Positions 8,331-8,825 of a stretch of DNA of 8,825 bases are shown one piece after another (position 1 is the first letter of the stretch; every line of letters begins with the position of its first letter). Made by a program: the position numbers and the translations under genes. The stretch lies in the NCBI GenBank assembly GCA_964567125.1, contig CAZMLC010000095.1, positions 1 to 8,825 on the forward strand, given 5' to 3'. The notes under the pieces were generated by a model. That model had not been told where the DNA came from. It saw nothing but the letters and a program-made list of their open reading frames with translations, and made no database searches. This stretch comes from CAZMLC01 sp964567125 (GTDB lineage: Bacteria > Verrucomicrobiota > Kiritimatiellia > RFP12 > UBA1067).

Positions 8331-8351
8331 AGGCCTAATACACTGTTCGGT
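8331..8351 (+). other. Cassette left boundary: attI-like recombination core with crossover G^TTCGGT
   Basis: GTTCGGT (8345-8351) fits the integron core-site form GTTRRRY at six of seven positions, with C at the fourth base. It is the exact reverse complement of ACCGAAC, which opens the attC at 8768. That pairing is the expected relation between the two ends of one cassette. The preceding bases GGCCTAATACACT resemble the class 1 attI1 core (as I remember it, GCCCTAAAACAAA before GTTAGGC): 14 of 20 positions agree over the whole core. It could instead be a secondary genomic insertion site, since there is no hairpin upstream fitting an attC. Confidence 0.6.
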
Positions 8352-8821
8352 GACAAATGAAGAATGCAGTATTAATCATGATCTGTGGAGCCTTTGCCAC
8401 AATCGCCTTGGCACAGGATCTGCCATTCCTAGGCATCTGGACCAACTCGGTGACGCACTGTCGCGTCACCGTCAACGTCGCGCACGACTTCCGGACTAAT
8501 GGTATAGTTCTCGTCGGGATGATGATCGACTCTACCAACACCCCATCGGGTCTTCCGTATCGAGTCGTGGGTACGGATACCTACGAAATTGTGAACGGAA
8601 CTATTGTTCTTTACGGACAAAGCGGCAGATCCCCAAGTATCCATCACATACCGGTTGCACGCACGACGAACTTCTTCACGTACGATCCGAAGGAGAACGT
8701 TCTCGTCACCCTCTACAAAGATCGCAAGCCGATGGGAAAGATTCACCGACTAACGAACAAATGAAGCACCGAACCAGCGGCTTGAGCGTGCGCCGCTACG
8801 CGGCTCCGCTCACCCGCAACG
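8346..8821 (+). mobile_element. Integron gene cassette, 476 bp, one gene plus its attC
   Basis: The cassette starts with TTCGGT after the crossover G, contains one gene with almost no non-coding sequence (ATG 11 nt in; stop 3 nt before the attC), and ends with a 59-base-element-like attC. The complementary ends (TTCGGT against ACCGAA), the compact layout and the attC fold together are diagnostic of integron cassettes. The base composition is lower in GC than the operon: 26 of 60 at 8581-8640 against 36 of 60 at 3541-3600. This fits separate origin. No intI is visible. Confidence 0.85.
8357..8764 (+). CDS. Cassette-borne small secreted protein, unknown function, possibly lipocalin-like
   Basis: 135 residues. 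I do not recognise the family. Residues 1-19 are a clear signal peptide (MKNAVLIMICGAFATIALA, cleavage near Ala-Gln-Asp). The mature part of about 115 residues is rich in alternating beta-type stretches and opens with FLGIWTN (24-30), like the G-x-W start of lipocalin-like and other small beta-barrel proteins. The later pattern (YRVVGTDTYEIVNGTIVLYG, then NVLVTLYKDRKPMGKIHRL) also suggests a small all-beta fold. There is one Cys (35) in the mature part, so no internal disulfide. No Shine-Dalgarno sequence precedes ATG 8357, which is common in cassettes where the start lies almost at the recombination boundary; translation may depend on a short leader from the upstream promoter. The start is supported by the signal peptide. 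An exported or periplasmic role is likely; specific function is unknown. Confidence 0.8.
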   Translation: MKNAVLIMICGAFATIALAQDLPFLGIWTNSVTHCRVTVNVAHDFRTNGIVLVGMMIDSTNTPSGLPYRVVGTDTYEIVNGTIVLYGQSGRSPSIHHIPVARTTNFFTYDPKENVLVTLYKDRKPMGKIHRLTNK

Positions 8822-8825
8822 TTGG
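8768..8825 (+). other. attC recombination site (59-base element), last two bases outside the window
   Basis: The outer left box is ACCGAAC (8768-8774) and the outer right box begins GTTGG (8821-8825), fitting GTTRRRY with two bases missing. Inside, GCGGCTTGAGCG (8777-8788) pairs with CGCTCACCCGC (8807-8817); the left arm has one extra base near 8782, the extrahelical base typical of attC sites, which sets strand choice by the integrase. Short unpaired spacers (8775-8776 and 8818-8820) separate the two box pairs. A terminal hairpin GCCGC-TAC-GCGGC (8792-8804) closes the structure. The total of about 60 bp matches the classic size. Confidence 0.87.

Larger units (their letters stand above)
8132..8356. 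other. Divergent AT-rich intergenic region between the hydrolase operon and the gene cassette
   Basis: These 225 bp separate two outward-facing starts. The composition is more AT-rich than the operon (23 G+C in 60 at 8161-8220). On the minus strand a TTGACA (8168-8163) lies upstream of the operon, but I see no good -10 box at 16-18 nt, so the operon promoter is not identified. On the plus strand it holds a promoter, an overlapping inverted repeat and an attI-like core, listed separately. No small gene or integrase fragment was seen here. Confidence 0.6.

Noticed and set aside
8429..8746. 105-residue open frame on the minus strand opposite the cassette gene
   Set aside because: The plus-strand frame has a signal peptide and fits exactly between the cassette boundaries; the antisense frame has neither.
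1..8825. CRISPR arrays, tRNA or rRNA genes, insertion sequences
   Set aside because: I saw no regularly spaced repeats, cloverleaf-like segments, conserved rRNA stretches or transposase motifs.

Overview
The window looks like bacterial chromosome, probably from a heterotrophic glycan- or glycoprotein-degrading lineage. Planctomycetota, Verrucomicrobiota, Lentisphaerota and Kiritimatiellota are my best guesses. That is inference from gene style only: very large secreted hydrolases with N-terminal signal peptides, moderately high GC and no SusC/SusD pair. No rRNA, tRNA or taxonomic marker gene is present.

Positions 1-8131 carry one operon read on the minus strand (right to left). It has three large genes, each starting with a signal peptide and preceded by a Shine-Dalgarno-like sequence. 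In transcription order they are (1) an unnamed 798-aa secreted, predicted beta-rich protein whose C-terminal half carries a duplicated module (8131-5735); (2) a 1416-aa secreted glycoside hydrolase family 2-like protein with an unusual active site (5707-1457); and (3) the first 464 residues of a TCAF-like/M60 (enhancin-like) metallopeptidase whose catalytic domain lies beyond the left edge (1394 to before 1). Gaps are only 27 and 62 nt. An M60 peptidase beside a GH2-type enzyme suggests outside-the-cell breakdown of a glycoprotein such as mucin or another O-glycosylated protein.

Positions 8132-8356 are an AT-rich divergent intergenic region. It holds a good sigma-70-type promoter pointing right, an imperfect inverted repeat overlapping that promoter, and, at 8331-8351, a sequence resembling the core of an integron attI site.

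Positions 8346-8825 are the main discovery: a compact, complete integron gene cassette. A 135-aa secreted protein gene sits 11 nt after a G^TTCGGT crossover sequence and ends 3 nt before an approximately 60-bp attC site. That attC opens with ACCGAAC, the exact complement of the crossover sequence, and folds as an attC should, with an extrahelical base in one arm. The attC is cut by the window edge just before its last two bases, so more cassettes may follow. No integrase gene lies in the window: the neighbour on the side where intI normally sits is the hydrolase operon, head to head with the cassette.
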